Assembly (NCBI GenBank): GCA_041398905.1
Contig: JAWKTV010000007.1
Coordinates: forward strand, 186,001-250,000
Length of the DNA: 64,000 bases
Direction of reading: 5' to 3'
DNA from: JAWKTV01 sp041398905
Lineage (GTDB): Bacteria > Planctomycetota > Planctomycetia > Planctomycetales > Planctomycetaceae
The position numbers and the translations under genes are program-made. A model generated the notes under the pieces. It saw nothing but the letters and a program-made list of their open reading frames with translations, was not told the origin of the DNA and made no database searches. This document shows, in pieces, positions 1 to 9,466 of the stretch. Numbering within the stretch: the first letter of the stretch is position 1; every line of letters begins with the position of its first letter.

Positions 1-1125
1 CTGCTCGCGGTGTGGGGCGGCTGGCGTCGCTGGAGACGCGGTGAATCCGCGGATCGACGGTTCACGCTGTTGCTGCTGATCGGGTTGTTCGGTGCGGTGT
101 ATGCCACTGGATGGCTGCTACCCGTCTTCCGTCACCTTCCCGGCTTTGGCTACTTCCGCGGCCCGGCGCGGTATGGCGTGCTGACGACGCTCTGCGTCGC
201 ACTCTACGCGGGCCGCAGCTTGAGTGCCTGGAGCGATCGAAACGCCTCGCGAGCTGGCAGCCTGTTAGTGATGACCATGCTGGTGATCACCATTGGTGAC
301 CTGTGGCTTGTGAGCCAGCACGCCTTTTATGCGGTGATTGTCGGTGATGCGCCGATCAATCATCGACACGAAAGCGCGGTGGGCGCAGTCCTCGCAAGGT
401 ATCCGGGGGATGCGCGAGTGCTCGCGCCGGGGCCAAATCTCGCGACACTGTCGGGCCATGCGGCGACGCCGCCTTACCTCGGCTTCGGCCCGGGCCATTA
501 CTACCAGGCAGGCGGCAGGCTGCCCGATCCGGAGTTCCTGCGGTGGCTTTCCGGCGACGAGGCCCCACGCGGTATCGACCCCGAGCCGCAATTCGAGTGG
601 ATGCGGTCGGCAGGGGTGACGCACCTCCTCTCGATGAAAAGGCTGCCCACAAGCTGGCCGATTGAAGAAGTCTGGAGCGGGCTGGACCCGCTGCTGAATC
701 GGGCCTGGGCCAGACAGTTCGATCCGCTGCACCTCTATCAGGTCCGTGAGTCTCCGGGCCGGTGCTGGTTTGAAGGCCCGGCAGGCCGTGTTCCGGTCGA
801 GATCGCCGAGTATTCGGGAAACCGAGTTGTGGTGACTTTCGACGCCCCGGAATCCGGAACGCTGGTGCTGGCGGACCTTCCCTGGCCCGGCTGGCGATGC
901 ACGATCGACGGCGTCGAGATGATTGCCGACGATTCAGGTGCGGAACCGGCCGTGGCCGCATCGTTGCAGCGGCGGGTCAAGGTGTCGGCTGGGAAACAGT
1001 CGGTGGCGTGGGAGTACCGGCCCGCCGCATTTGTTTGGGGGCTCGCGATCGCCGGGGCGTCGCTGGTGGGGCTGGCGTTGCTGCTGAAAACCGGTCTGGA
1101 GCCGTCGCGGACAAATGAAGTATAA
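1..1125 (+). CDS. YfhO-like membrane protein, C-terminal part (cut by left edge)
   Basis: The frame is open to the left edge, so only the C-terminal ~374 residues are visible and the start is missing. There are hydrophobic segments near the beginning (around LLLLIGLFGAVYATGWLLP) and at the very end (VWGLAIAGASLVGLALLL), separated by a soluble domain. That domain ends with a pattern resembling the YfhO C-terminus: a PWPGW turn, a VDG-like 'IDGVEM', then 'VKVSAGKQSVAWEYRP' just before the last membrane helix. YfhO-family proteins are multi-pass membrane proteins linked to glycosylation of cell-envelope polymers. Substrate and role here are unknown. The family call is from pattern memory and is moderately sure; that it is the C-terminus of a polytopic membrane protein is clear. 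Confidence 0.6.
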   Translation: MLAVWGGWRRWRRGESADRRFTLLLLIGLFGAVYATGWLLPVFRHLPGFGYFRGPARYGVLTTLCVALYAGRSLSAWSDRNASRAGSLLVMTMLVITIGDLWLVSQHAFYAVIVGDAPINHRHESAVGAVLARYPGDARVLAPGPNLATLSGHAATPPYLGFGPGHYYQAGGRLPDPEFLRWLSGDEAPRGIDPEPQFEWMRSAGVTHLLSMKRLPTSWPIEEVWSGLDPLLNRAWARQFDPLHLYQVRESPGRCWFEGPAGRVPVEIAEYSGNRVVVTFDAPESGTLVLADLPWPGWRCTIDGVEMIADDSGAEPAVAASLQRRVKVSAGKQSVAWEYRPAAFVWGLAIAGASLVGLALLLKTGLEPSRTNEV

Positions 1126-1196
1126 GGCGACTCCCCTCGATTTCGACGGTCCACCGTCGGAGTCCACCGCCACTTCCCCCACCTCCCGCCAGCGGC

Positions 1197-1517
1197 ATGC
1201 ATCGACTGCCCCTGCTGATCGTCGGCCTGTTCATCCTTCCCGGTTGCATCAACCGCTGGAACACGAGGCTGCCGTCGCCGAACTATGGGTCGATCGACCA
1301 GCAGAAACGCGGTGCGCAGCTCCAGGATCCGTATCCGGAGGCGTTTAGTGGCCCGGAGATGGGGTTTCGTCCGCCCGGATTCGAGACGCAGCGTTCCGAC
1401 GCCTACCGTGCGAAACAGAGCTACGAGGCGACGATCCTGCGGCAGCAGTTGCAGCCGCAGTTCGGCCCGCCCACTGGCGTTCAGCCAAGCTACCCGGGAA
1501 CCGTGGCACCCCGGTAG
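1197..1517 (+). CDS. Small putative lipoprotein
   Basis: 106 residues. The N-terminus is a short hydrophobic signal (LPLLIVGLFILPGC) with a lipobox-like LPGC whose Cys is residue 17, so the product is probably a lipid-anchored envelope protein. The rest is polar and rich in Pro, Gln and Arg (PGFETQRSDAYRAKQ, PQFGPPTGVQPSYPG) with no recognisable domain, as in many small planctomycete lipoproteins. It follows the membrane protein gene by about 70 bp on the same strand and may be cotranscribed. No function can be assigned. Confidence 0.55.
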   Translation: MHRLPLLIVGLFILPGCINRWNTRLPSPNYGSIDQQKRGAQLQDPYPEAFSGPEMGFRPPGFETQRSDAYRAKQSYEATILRQQLQPQFGPPTGVQPSYPGTVAPR

Positions 1518-1834
1518 TCTGCCCCGAACAGCCGGGCTGTGTCTGGCGGTGCCGACGTTGGACATCCCGCCGCCCACCGGTGGCTAGCGCGACCGCTCGC
1601 CGGATCAACGTGCTGTTGGGACGTAATGCGCCGGGATGCTGCGGGAGCGCAGGTCAGGTTGTGAGAAGTCGCTTCGTCCGCTGTTCCGCGCAAAGTGACT
1701 TTGGTAGTCTGCGGCCAGAGCCGGGCAGGCTCCGTCCGCGGCGTCGAATATCGTCGTGTGACGCATCGGGTCGCGGTGCACGCTCGCGGCCGCATCGTTG
1801 TTGAGGCCTGTTTTACCGAGGATTAGGGGTATCC
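1518..1834. other. Intergenic region upstream of acnA
   Basis: No convincing gene or RNA is seen. Short frames here are shadows with no family resemblance. The acnA promoter presumably lies here, but I see no clear -35/-10 pair. A purine-rich GAGGATTAGGGG stretch lies a few bases before the acnA ATG and may act in ribosome binding. Confidence 0.4.
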
Positions 1835-4615
1835 ATGTCGACAGAGAATCCGTTCCAGGCCTTCCGAGAGATCCGCACGAGCAGCGGCAACTACCAGATT
1901 GCTTCCTTGCCAGCGCTCGCCGATCAGGGGCTGGGGAACATTGAGACCCTGCCGTACTCGATCCGTGTGCTGCTGGAATCGGTGCTGCGGAACTGCGATG
2001 GTTTCATCGTCAGCGAGGCGGACGTGCGGAACGTCGCCGGCTGGGATGAACGGGCGGAACCTTCGGTTGAGATTCCGTTCAACCCCGGCCGCGTGGTGCT
2101 CCAGGACTTCACCGGCGTTCCGGCGGTGGTTGACCTCGCCGCTTTGCGCGCCGCGATGGTCCGCATGGGCGGCGATCCGAAGAAGATCAATCCGCTCGTC
2201 CAGTGCGATCTGGTCATCGACCACAGCGTACAGGTTGACCAGTTCGCGACTGAACTGGCGCTGCAATACAACGTCGACAAGGAGTTCGAGCGGAACGGCG
2301 AGCGATACCAGTTCCTGAAGTGGGGCCAGCAGGCGTTCCAGAACTTCCGCGTCATTCCCCCCGCGACCGGCATCGTTCACCAGGTCAACCTTGAGTACCT
2401 CGCCACCGGCGTGTTGACGAAGCCCGGCGCGGGCAATGCCGGTTCTATCGCCTACCCGGACTCGCTCGTCGGCACCGACTCGCACACCACCAAGATCAAT
2501 GGTCTGGGCGTGGTCGGCTGGGGGGTGGGCGGCATTGAAGCCGAGGCGGTCATGCTCGGCCAGCCGATTTACATGCTGCTTCCCGAAGTCGTCGGGTTCG
2601 AGATCACCGGGGCACTCCCGGAGGGAACGACCGCGACCGACCTTGTACTCACCGTCACGCAGATGCTCCGTCGTCATGGCGTGGTCGGTAAGTTCGTCGA
2701 GTTTTTCGGAGCCGGCCTGGACAGTATGTCGCTCGCGGACCGGGCGACGATCGCCAACATGGCTCCCGAGTACGGTGCGACGATGGGCTTTTTCCCGGTC
2801 GACGACGAAACGCTGCGCTACATGCGGCGGACCGGCCGACCCGAGTCGGTCGTGGACCTGGCCGAGCGTTACTACAAGGAACAGGGCCTGTTCCGCACGG
2901 CGGCATCGCCGCGTCCACGTTTCAGCGCGACCCTCAGTCTTGACATGGGGACGATCGAGCCGTCACTGGCCGGTCCCAAGCGACCACAGGATCGCATCCT
3001 GCTGGCCGCGATGAAGAGCCAGTGGGAACAGGACCTCTCAACGACGTTCGGGAAGCTGTCGCCGGCGCATGACTCGACGGCCGCCAGCATGGCCGACGAA
3101 GGGGGCGGCGTGGTCGCCGCGCCCGCCGCAGTCGAGGCCGACCCGGGACTGGCGGGTGTCGATGTCATGTATGCCGGGGAAACTTTCAAGCTGAAGCACG
3201 GTGCGGTCGTCATCGCTGCCATCACCAGTTGCACCAACACCAGCAATCCGTCCGTCATGATCGGGGCGGGCCTGCTGGCCAAGAAGGCCGTTGCCAGGGG
3301 ACTGACCCGCCAGCCGTGGGTGAAGTCCTCGCTCGCTCCCGGCAGCCGCGTCGTGACCGACTACCTCGAACGGGCCGGACTGACCGAATCGCTCAACGCC
3401 CTCGGGTTCAACCTGGTTGGTTACGGTTGCACGACCTGCATCGGCAACAGTGGCCCGCTGCCCGATCCGATCTCCGACGCCGTCGCGAAGAATGACCTCA
3501 TCGTCTGCTCGGTGCTGTCGGGTAACCGAAACTTCGAGGGCCGCGTCAACCAGCAGGTGAAGGCGAACTACCTCGCCAGCCCGCCGCTGGTCGTCGCCTA
3601 CGCCATCGCCGGCACCACCGGGATCGACCTCGCCACGCAGCCCATCGGCAAGGACCAGGCGGGCGAGGACGTTTACCTCAGCGATATCTGGCCATCGCAG
3701 CGGGAGATCGCCGACGCGATCGCGGCAGCGATGTCGCCTGAGATCTTCGTCAGCGAGTACGGCAACGCGACCGACGGCCCGCCGGAGTGGCAGGCGGTGC
3801 AGGGTGGTGGGGGAGATCTGTTCGCTTGGGATGAGTCGAGTACCTACGTGCAGGAGCCGCCGTTCTTCGTCGACATGCCGGTCGAGCCACAGCCAATCGG
3901 TTCGATTGAGAATGCCCGTTGCCTGGTCTCCGTTGGTGATTCGACGACGACTGACCACATCAGCCCCGCGGGCGCGATCAAGAAGGATTCTCCGGCAGGC
4001 CGGTTCCTGCAACAGCACGGCGTCGAACCGGTCGACTTCAACAGCTACGGCTCGCGCCGCGGCAACGACCGCGTGATGACCCGCGGCACCTTCGCCAACA
4101 TTCGACTCCGAAACCTGATCGCCCCGGGAACCGAGGGCGGCGTCAGCAAGTATCTGCCGACCGGCGAAGTGATGTCGATCTACGATACTTCGATGAAGTA
4201 CCAGCAGACCGGCACGCCGCTGATTGTGCTGGCTGGGAAAGAATACGGTACCGGTTCTTCACGCGACTGGGCGGCGAAGGGGACGCAGCAACTCGGCATT
4301 CGCGCGGTCATCGCCGAGAGCTTCGAGCGCATTCACCGCTCAAACCTAATCGGCATGGGCGTGCTGCCGCTGCAGTTCCGCGAAGGTGAGAGTCGCGAGG
4401 CACTGGAGCTCGATGGCACCGAAACCTTCTCAATTGCACTCGACGACGCGTTGAAGCCACGTCAGGCGGTCGAGGTGACGGCGAAGAAAGCCGATGGCCA
4501 GGAGGTGCACTTCGTCACGACCTGTCGGATCGATACGCCGGTCGAAGTCGTCTACTACCGCAACGGCGGCATCCTGCACACGGTGCTGCGGCAGTTGCTC
4601 AAGCCGAAGGAGTAG
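1835..4615 (+). CDS. acnA: Aconitate hydratase (AcnA type)
   Basis: 926 residues, the usual length of the AcnA/IRP1 family. It interconverts citrate and isocitrate in the TCA cycle using a [4Fe-4S] cluster in the cytoplasm. The cluster cysteines are visible in ITSCTNTSNPS (about residue 465) and GYGCTTCIGNSGPL (about residues 531-534). Other family signatures are SLVGTDSHTTKINGLGVVGW, the substrate-binding SYGSRRGND, the swivel-domain GKEYGTGSSRDWAAKG and the C-terminal region with ESFERIHRSNLIGMGVLPL. It reads cleanly with no frame breaks. It stands alone, convergent with the next gene, and a perfect hairpin starts within its stop codon. Identification is essentially certain. Confidence 0.97.
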   Translation: MSTENPFQAFREIRTSSGNYQIASLPALADQGLGNIETLPYSIRVLLESVLRNCDGFIVSEADVRNVAGWDERAEPSVEIPFNPGRVVLQDFTGVPAVVDLAALRAAMVRMGGDPKKINPLVQCDLVIDHSVQVDQFATELALQYNVDKEFERNGERYQFLKWGQQAFQNFRVIPPATGIVHQVNLEYLATGVLTKPGAGNAGSIAYPDSLVGTDSHTTKINGLGVVGWGVGGIEAEAVMLGQPIYMLLPEVVGFEITGALPEGTTATDLVLTVTQMLRRHGVVGKFVEFFGAGLDSMSLADRATIANMAPEYGATMGFFPVDDETLRYMRRTGRPESVVDLAERYYKEQGLFRTAASPRPRFSATLSLDMGTIEPSLAGPKRPQDRILLAAMKSQWEQDLSTTFGKLSPAHDSTAASMADEGGGVVAAPAAVEADPGLAGVDVMYAGETFKLKHGAVVIAAITSCTNTSNPSVMIGAGLLAKKAVARGLTRQPWVKSSLAPGSRVVTDYLERAGLTESLNALGFNLVGYGCTTCIGNSGPLPDPISDAVAKNDLIVCSVLSGNRNFEGRVNQQVKANYLASPPLVVAYAIAGTTGIDLATQPIGKDQAGEDVYLSDIWPSQREIADAIAAAMSPEIFVSEYGNATDGPPEWQAVQGGGGDLFAWDESSTYVQEPPFFVDMPVEPQPIGSIENARCLVSVGDSTTTDHISPAGAIKKDSPAGRFLQQHGVEPVDFNSYGSRRGNDRVMTRGTFANIRLRNLIAPGTEGGVSKYLPTGEVMSIYDTSMKYQQTGTPLIVLAGKEYGTGSSRDWAAKGTQQLGIRAVIAESFERIHRSNLIGMGVLPLQFREGESREALELDGTETFSIALDDALKPRQAVEVTAKKADGQEVHFVTTCRIDTPVEVVYYRNGGILHTVLRQLLKPKE

Positions 4616-4634
4616 CCGGCGAGCGTCGCCGGCT
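4614..4634 (+). terminator. Perfect 9-bp hairpin at the acnA stop codon
   Basis: AGCCGGCGA, loop GCG, TCGCCGGCT: a perfect GC-rich inverted repeat beginning inside the acnA stop codon (4613-4615). There is no following T run, so it is not a classical intrinsic terminator. Its place between convergent genes fits a transcription-end or RNA-stabilising hairpin. Confidence 0.4.
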
Positions 4635-4676
4635 GACTCTGCGGGGCGAAGTTGAAAGTGGACACGAAACTGCGGC

Positions 4677-6062
4677 TCATTGACCGGTCAGCCGACCGGC
4701 AATGTGCCGCACCAGTCGCTCGCTCCGCTCGTCGTCCAGGAAGCCGCTGCGCCGGCACGAGACGAAATTGATCGAGTCACCGAACGTCGTGACGGTGAGC
4801 ATCAGCGGCAGGATCGCCCCCATCAAAGTGGCCCGACGGTAGCCGACGATCTCCTGCCGGGCGTACTCCCCCTGGAATTGGTCACGCGCATCAACGTTCG
4901 AGATGCTGGCGGCGACCGGCAGGCTGTCCTGGTGCAGCCACAATCGCCATCGTCGCGGCAGCCACCGCGTGAGACCATGCAGGATCGACAGGCTCCGGGG
5001 CTGGGCGACCGCCGAGTACTGCCCCTTTTGCTGGTGCGTCTGCGCGTGAATGCGGCGGACGAGTTCGCCGAAATCGCCGGCTTCTCGAAACGGTTCCTGC
5101 ACCTGTACTGAACCAAGGAGCTGGCCAATCGCGGCGTCGCGCACATCCAATATGCCGCGAAGGTTCACCGGGCACTGCAACACCAGGCGACCCCGACCGC
5201 GTCGGCCGCAGATCTCGGGATCGACCTTGACCAGTCCCTCGCCCAATGCGGCGAACAGCAGATCCTGAACAGTCACACCGTAACGTTGAGCGGTCTGGAT
5301 CACCCGCTCGACGGGCACCGACTCCGGATGGTTCAGAACTCGGCCACTCTCGCGTGCCGCGTTCCCGTCGCGGAACCGCTGGCATCCGAACATTCGCCAC
5401 CACTCAGCGAAGAACGTCGTCACACCGTCAACGATACGCACAAGCCCACGCGTCTGGGCATCCGCCCACAGCGTTCCCGGATAGATCGAGAGCGGCTGTA
5501 CGGAAGTTCCATGCTGGCAGGCCGACAACAGTTGTTGAAAGACCACGCGCACCGAGGCCGAATCGAGAATCGCGTGGCGGTATACGACCACGATCGATCG
5601 TCCGCGTCCGGGTACTGCTTCCTCGACCCACACCAGACGGATGGGACAGGACGCCGCCGGGAACCGTCGGGAGAATTCGCTCTCCAGGACTTCGGCGCAG
5701 GCAGTCTCCAATGGTGCGGACGACACATGCCGGCGGACTTCGACTGCTGCTTCATCGGCAGAATGCACGATTTCCGCCGATCGATCGCAAGCAACGAAGC
5801 TCCCCACCCGCATGGCGGCGAACAAGTCGGCGACGCGGTTCTCCAGATCGCTGTACGTGAAAGTACAGCCGGTCCCCAGAGTGAACACATGCGCGGCATT
5901 GACGGGCGAGAACCGCTCCCAGAAGAGCATCATCCGCTGGAGTCCGTTCGCCCGGATGACGGTGGCGGCTTGATGCAGGTCGGTCGCGACCGCCTGCGAC
6001 GCGTCCCCCCCGCCGAGTGGATCGTGGGAGGCCAGACAGCGGCGGATCGCTTCAGATTCCAT
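4677..6062 (-). CDS. Condensation-domain-like acyltransferase superfamily protein
   Basis: 461 residues, a stand-alone protein without carrier or adenylation domains. The segment VVVYRHAILDSASVRVVFQQLL (about residues 160-180) resembles the HHxxxDG active-site motif of the condensation/chloramphenicol-acetyltransferase/wax-ester-synthase superfamily. The catalytic second His and the Asp are kept, the first His is Arg and the Gly is Ser. A later stretch (LVLQCPVNLRGILDVRD, then IGQLLGSVQV) resembles the second half of such two-lobed enzymes. The likely role is acyl transfer to an alcohol or amine, substrate unknown. It is convergent with acnA and divergent from mnmA, so it sits in its own transcription unit. 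Family level is moderately sure; function is open. Confidence 0.55.
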   Translation of the reverse strand: MESEAIRRCLASHDPLGGGDASQAVATDLHQAATVIRANGLQRMMLFWERFSPVNAAHVFTLGTGCTFTYSDLENRVADLFAAMRVGSFVACDRSAEIVHSADEAAVEVRRHVSSAPLETACAEVLESEFSRRFPAASCPIRLVWVEEAVPGRGRSIVVVYRHAILDSASVRVVFQQLLSACQHGTSVQPLSIYPGTLWADAQTRGLVRIVDGVTTFFAEWWRMFGCQRFRDGNAARESGRVLNHPESVPVERVIQTAQRYGVTVQDLLFAALGEGLVKVDPEICGRRGRGRLVLQCPVNLRGILDVRDAAIGQLLGSVQVQEPFREAGDFGELVRRIHAQTHQQKGQYSAVAQPRSLSILHGLTRWLPRRWRLWLHQDSLPVAASISNVDARDQFQGEYARQEIVGYRRATLMGAILPLMLTVTTFGDSINFVSCRRSGFLDDERSERLVRHIAGRLTGQ

Positions 6063-6458
6063 GTCGGCGAGGCGCCTTGAACGTTAGCTGGCAGCGAAAT
6101 CACGAAATCAGTCCCGCCCGGCGAATGCCTCGCACCCACTTGCTCGCTCGGAAGGGTAGCACGCCGTCAGGCCAGTTGACAGCGGTTTTCGGAACGGACC
6201 CGGCGATCTTGCAATGTCCGACTTGTCCCATCAGGTTACGACGATCGACCGATCTACCGACAAGCCCGAGATTTGAACGGGGGCGTCGACCGATCGTCTG
6301 GTAGTGACTAACATGAAGATTCGATTGTCCATCGAATCTGTTACGCCGTGGGCGGAAGAATCGTCAGAATCTCGGCGGACTCGAAGACGGAGCAGAATGT
6401 CGAGCGAACCTGGTGGCTGTTCGCGGGCATCTTGGAATTTCAACAGACCTGTTTGCGT
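6063..6458. other. Divergent intergenic region
   Basis: About 400 bp between the divergent condensation-like gene and mnmA. It must hold the promoters of both. The mnmA frame extends upstream without a stop, but the extension (from 6348) has no family resemblance. No RNA gene or repeat is seen. Confidence 0.35.
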
Positions 6459-7565
6459 ATGTCCCGTGTCATCCTGGCCATGAGCGGTGGCGTTGACAGC
6501 TCGGCGGCGGCCTGGCTGCTCAAGCGGCAGGGGTACGAAGTGATCGGGCTGTTCATGCGGTCCGGCGCGACGGAGGAGACCTGCGAGTTGCCGACGGCGG
6601 GTGGGCTGCCGATCCTCTCCACTGCGTCGCACAAGCAGGGGTGCTGCAGCGCGTCCGACGCCGCCGATGCCCGGCGCGTCGCCGACAGCCTCGATATCCC
6701 GTTTCACGCGCTCAATTTCGCCGACGAGTTCGGCCGCATCAAGGATTACTTCGCTGACGAGTACCTTGCCGGTCGCACGCCCAACCCGTGTGTGATGTGC
6801 AACATCTGGCTCAAGTTCGGCCGGCTGTGGGAGTTCGCCCAGCAGGTCGGAGCGGAGCGGATCGCGACTGGCCATTACGCACGGATCGGAAGTGATGTAC
6901 TGGGACAGCCGACGCTCGTTCGCGGACTGGATCCGAAGAAGGACCAGTCCTACGTGCTGTTTGGCATCCAGCGGGATCTGCTTGGTCGAATTCTGTTTCC
7001 GGTAGGGGGGATGCACAAGGGCGAAATTCGCCAGCTCGCCGAAGAGGCCGGTCTGCGAACGGCCCACAAGCGAGACAGTCAGGAGATCTGCTTCATACCC
7101 GACAACGATTACGCCGGCTTCCTCGATCGGTTCCGCGGCGAGCAATCGACCGCGGGCGAACTGGTCGACACAGCGGGAAATGTCGTTGGGCGGCACGATG
7201 GCTACGAGCGTTTCACCATCGGTCAGCGGAAGGGCCTGGGGGTGACGTTTGGATCGCCCCGGTTCGTCGTCAAGATCGACCCCGCGTCGAAGCAGGTGAT
7301 GCTGGGCACGCACGACGAATTGGGAAAGACGACTCTGTCCGCCGATCGCCTCAACTGGCTGATCGACGCCCCGTCCGGCGACTTTCGCTGCACCGCGCAG
7401 ATTCGCTACCAGCACACGCCCGCGGCCTGCACCGTGCGGATCGATGCTGGTGGTGAGTCGGTCGTCGAGGTGGAGTTCGACGAGCCGCAGTTTGGAGTCG
7501 CACCGGGACAGGCACTTGTCTGCTATGACGGGGACCGCGTGCTGGGCGGCGGCTGGATCTGCTGA
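6459..7565 (+). CDS. mnmA: tRNA-specific 2-thiouridylase MnmA
   Basis: 368 residues from the ATG at 6459, chosen because the family N-terminus (MSRVILAMSGGVDSS) begins there although the frame is open upstream. It thiolates U34 of tRNA-Lys, -Glu and -Gln in the cytoplasm, taking sulfur relayed from a cysteine desulfurase. Visible motifs: PP-loop SGGVDSSAAAWLL for ATP, the nucleophilic Cys in PNPCVMCN, GHYARI, LVRGLDPKKDQSYVLFG, and the second catalytic Cys in KRDSQEICFIPDNDY. The C-terminal beta-barrel (FTIGQRKGLGV onward) is complete. No frame problems. Identification is firm. Confidence 0.96.
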   Translation: MSRVILAMSGGVDSSAAAWLLKRQGYEVIGLFMRSGATEETCELPTAGGLPILSTASHKQGCCSASDAADARRVADSLDIPFHALNFADEFGRIKDYFADEYLAGRTPNPCVMCNIWLKFGRLWEFAQQVGAERIATGHYARIGSDVLGQPTLVRGLDPKKDQSYVLFGIQRDLLGRILFPVGGMHKGEIRQLAEEAGLRTAHKRDSQEICFIPDNDYAGFLDRFRGEQSTAGELVDTAGNVVGRHDGYERFTIGQRKGLGVTFGSPRFVVKIDPASKQVMLGTHDELGKTTLSADRLNWLIDAPSGDFRCTAQIRYQHTPAACTVRIDAGGESVVEVEFDEPQFGVAPGQALVCYDGDRVLGGGWIC

Positions 7566-7587
7566 ACGGAGCGACGCGGCTGTTCGA

Positions 7588-9063
7588 TCAGAACTGGAAG
7601 TAGATGAACGGTGCCCCCTTGGGTGCTCCGAGGTTCAGGATCACCAGCATCAGCGCGACGTACCCAACCCAGCGGAGCGGTGCGACCGGCAGCCAAAACA
7701 TCTGCGGCCAGCCGTCCCGCACCCGCTGCGGCCAAAGCTGCACCAGTTCCATCACGGCGATGAGCAGCAGTGCATTGGTGAAGTAGCTCTTACTGAGTCC
7801 AAGTGCGAGTCGCGACTGCTTGAGCCAGCCCGGCTCCCAGAGGTGACTCCAGCCTGTTGGCAGTTGAGAGACGATCCGCCAGGCGTCTTCGAGGCTGTCC
7901 GCCCGAAAGAACACCCATGCCACGCACACCAGGACAAACACCGTCAACTGCTGCAGTGTGCGGTGGAGCCTCGGCCAGCGGGACAGCCCGATCGCCTCGC
8001 ACCAGGCGGCCCGACGGTCGCGCGTGGCGATCTCGACGATGAGGTAAGTGGCATGCAGCGCCCCCCAGATAACGAACGTCCACCGCGCCCCGTGCCACAA
8101 GCCGCTCACCAGAAATACGATCGCCAGGTTCCGATACCACTGCGCGACGCCGTTACGACTCCCTCCGAGCGGGATGTACAGATAGTCGCGAAACCATGTC
8201 GACAGCGAGATGTGCCAGCGATTCCAGAATTCTCCCAGCGACCGCGCGGAGTAGGGACGGTCGAAGTTGGTCATCAACTCGTAGCCGAGCACCCGCGATG
8301 CTCCGATCGCGATGAGCGAGTAGCCGGCGAAGTCGCAGTAAATCTGAAAGGCGAAGAACGCCGTCGCCAGCGCATAGTGCGGGCCGCTGAGTGAGACCGG
8401 CTGAGAATAAACCGAGTTGACGAACACCGCCAGATGATCGGCGATGCAGAGCTTCATGAAGAAGCCCCACGCCATCAGCTTCAGGCCGCTGGCGGCCCGC
8501 GCCTCGGAGAAGTGAACGGGCTGCCTGAGTTGCGGCAACAGTCGCGACGCCCGCTCGATCGGCCCGGCGACTAACTGGGGAAAGAATGCGACGTACAGGG
8601 CATAGCGCCCGAAGTGTCGCTCGGGCTGCAATGTTCCCCGGTAAATGTCGATCGAGTAGCTGAGCGTCTGAAACGTGTAGAAGGAGATACCCACCGGCAG
8701 CAGCAGTTGGGATTCCCAGGGTGTAAGCGGCCGACCCAGCCAACCGCTCAGGTGGGCGAGACTGCTGGCGAAGAAATTGAAGTACTTGAACAGCCCCAGC
8801 ATCCCAAGGTTGGTGAGCAGACTCGAGAGCAGCAACCACCAGCGTCGCCGCTCGCCCGCCGGGGCGGCGTGAATCGCCAGTCCGAGCCAGTAGTCGACAA
8901 CGGTCGAGAACAGCAGCAGCAGCCCATACTCGGGAACTGCCGACATGTAGAAGAGGTAGCTCGCCGCGAGCAACCACGCCCACCGGATGCGGTGCGGCAG
9001 CAGGAAGTGCACCAGCACCACCACCGGAAGGAACAGCGCGAACTGCCAGGAGTTGAACAACAT
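7588..9063 (-). CDS. MBOAT family O-acyltransferase (AlgI-like)
   Basis: 491 residues from the Met at 9063 (MLFNSWQFALFLPVVV), the typical start of this family; the frame extends six codons further without resemblance. It is a polytopic membrane protein with about ten hydrophobic segments. Family signatures are PVGISFYTFQTLSYSIDIYRG, FFPQLVAGPIERASRLLPQL, the FWNRWHISLSTWFRDYLYIPLGG block and the conserved active-site His in VSGLWHGARWTFVIWGALH. Such proteins move acyl (often acetyl) groups onto exported polysaccharides, as AlgI does for alginate. No SGNH partner or polysaccharide synthase lies next to it here. It converges with mnmA with a 22-bp gap. Confidence 0.9.
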   Translation of the reverse strand: MLFNSWQFALFLPVVVLVHFLLPHRIRWAWLLAASYLFYMSAVPEYGLLLLFSTVVDYWLGLAIHAAPAGERRRWWLLLSSLLTNLGMLGLFKYFNFFASSLAHLSGWLGRPLTPWESQLLLPVGISFYTFQTLSYSIDIYRGTLQPERHFGRYALYVAFFPQLVAGPIERASRLLPQLRQPVHFSEARAASGLKLMAWGFFMKLCIADHLAVFVNSVYSQPVSLSGPHYALATAFFAFQIYCDFAGYSLIAIGASRVLGYELMTNFDRPYSARSLGEFWNRWHISLSTWFRDYLYIPLGGSRNGVAQWYRNLAIVFLVSGLWHGARWTFVIWGALHATYLIVEIATRDRRAAWCEAIGLSRWPRLHRTLQQLTVFVLVCVAWVFFRADSLEDAWRIVSQLPTGWSHLWEPGWLKQSRLALGLSKSYFTNALLLIAVMELVQLWPQRVRDGWPQMFWLPVAPLRWVGYVALMLVILNLGAPKGAPFIYFQF

Positions 9064-9466
9064 ACCCGGCCTGCAATGCAATCTGTCGGGGGATGTAACG
9101 GCCCCGCGAGCAACACCAGCCCACGGCAGTTGAGATCAATCCTTGCGGTCCGCCCGCCCGGATGGCCCGTACGGGGGCGGAGTGATAGTCGAAAACGACG
9201 ATCCACGGCAACGGGAGGTTTGCGCCCGGTTCTCGATGGACTTAGGCAGTCTGGAGATCCGCACGACTCTGGGATTCCGTGATATTGACTTTTCAGTATT
9301 TGCTTGGCTCGGTGAGGCGCGGAGCTTCGGCAATAGCACCAGCCAGCGGGCATGCACGCCTTCCTGGTGCCGCCAGGCGGATGATTGACCTCCGCAGGAC
9401 GCGGGCCGATACTCAAAAGAGGAATCCATCCATACTTCCAACTGAAACTGGGGAGCATCGTCACCG
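9064..9466. other. Intergenic region between MBOAT and sulfatase genes
   Basis: About 400 bp between divergent genes. The short open frames on both strands have no family resemblance. No RNA gene, repeat or clear promoter was recognised. Confidence 0.35.
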
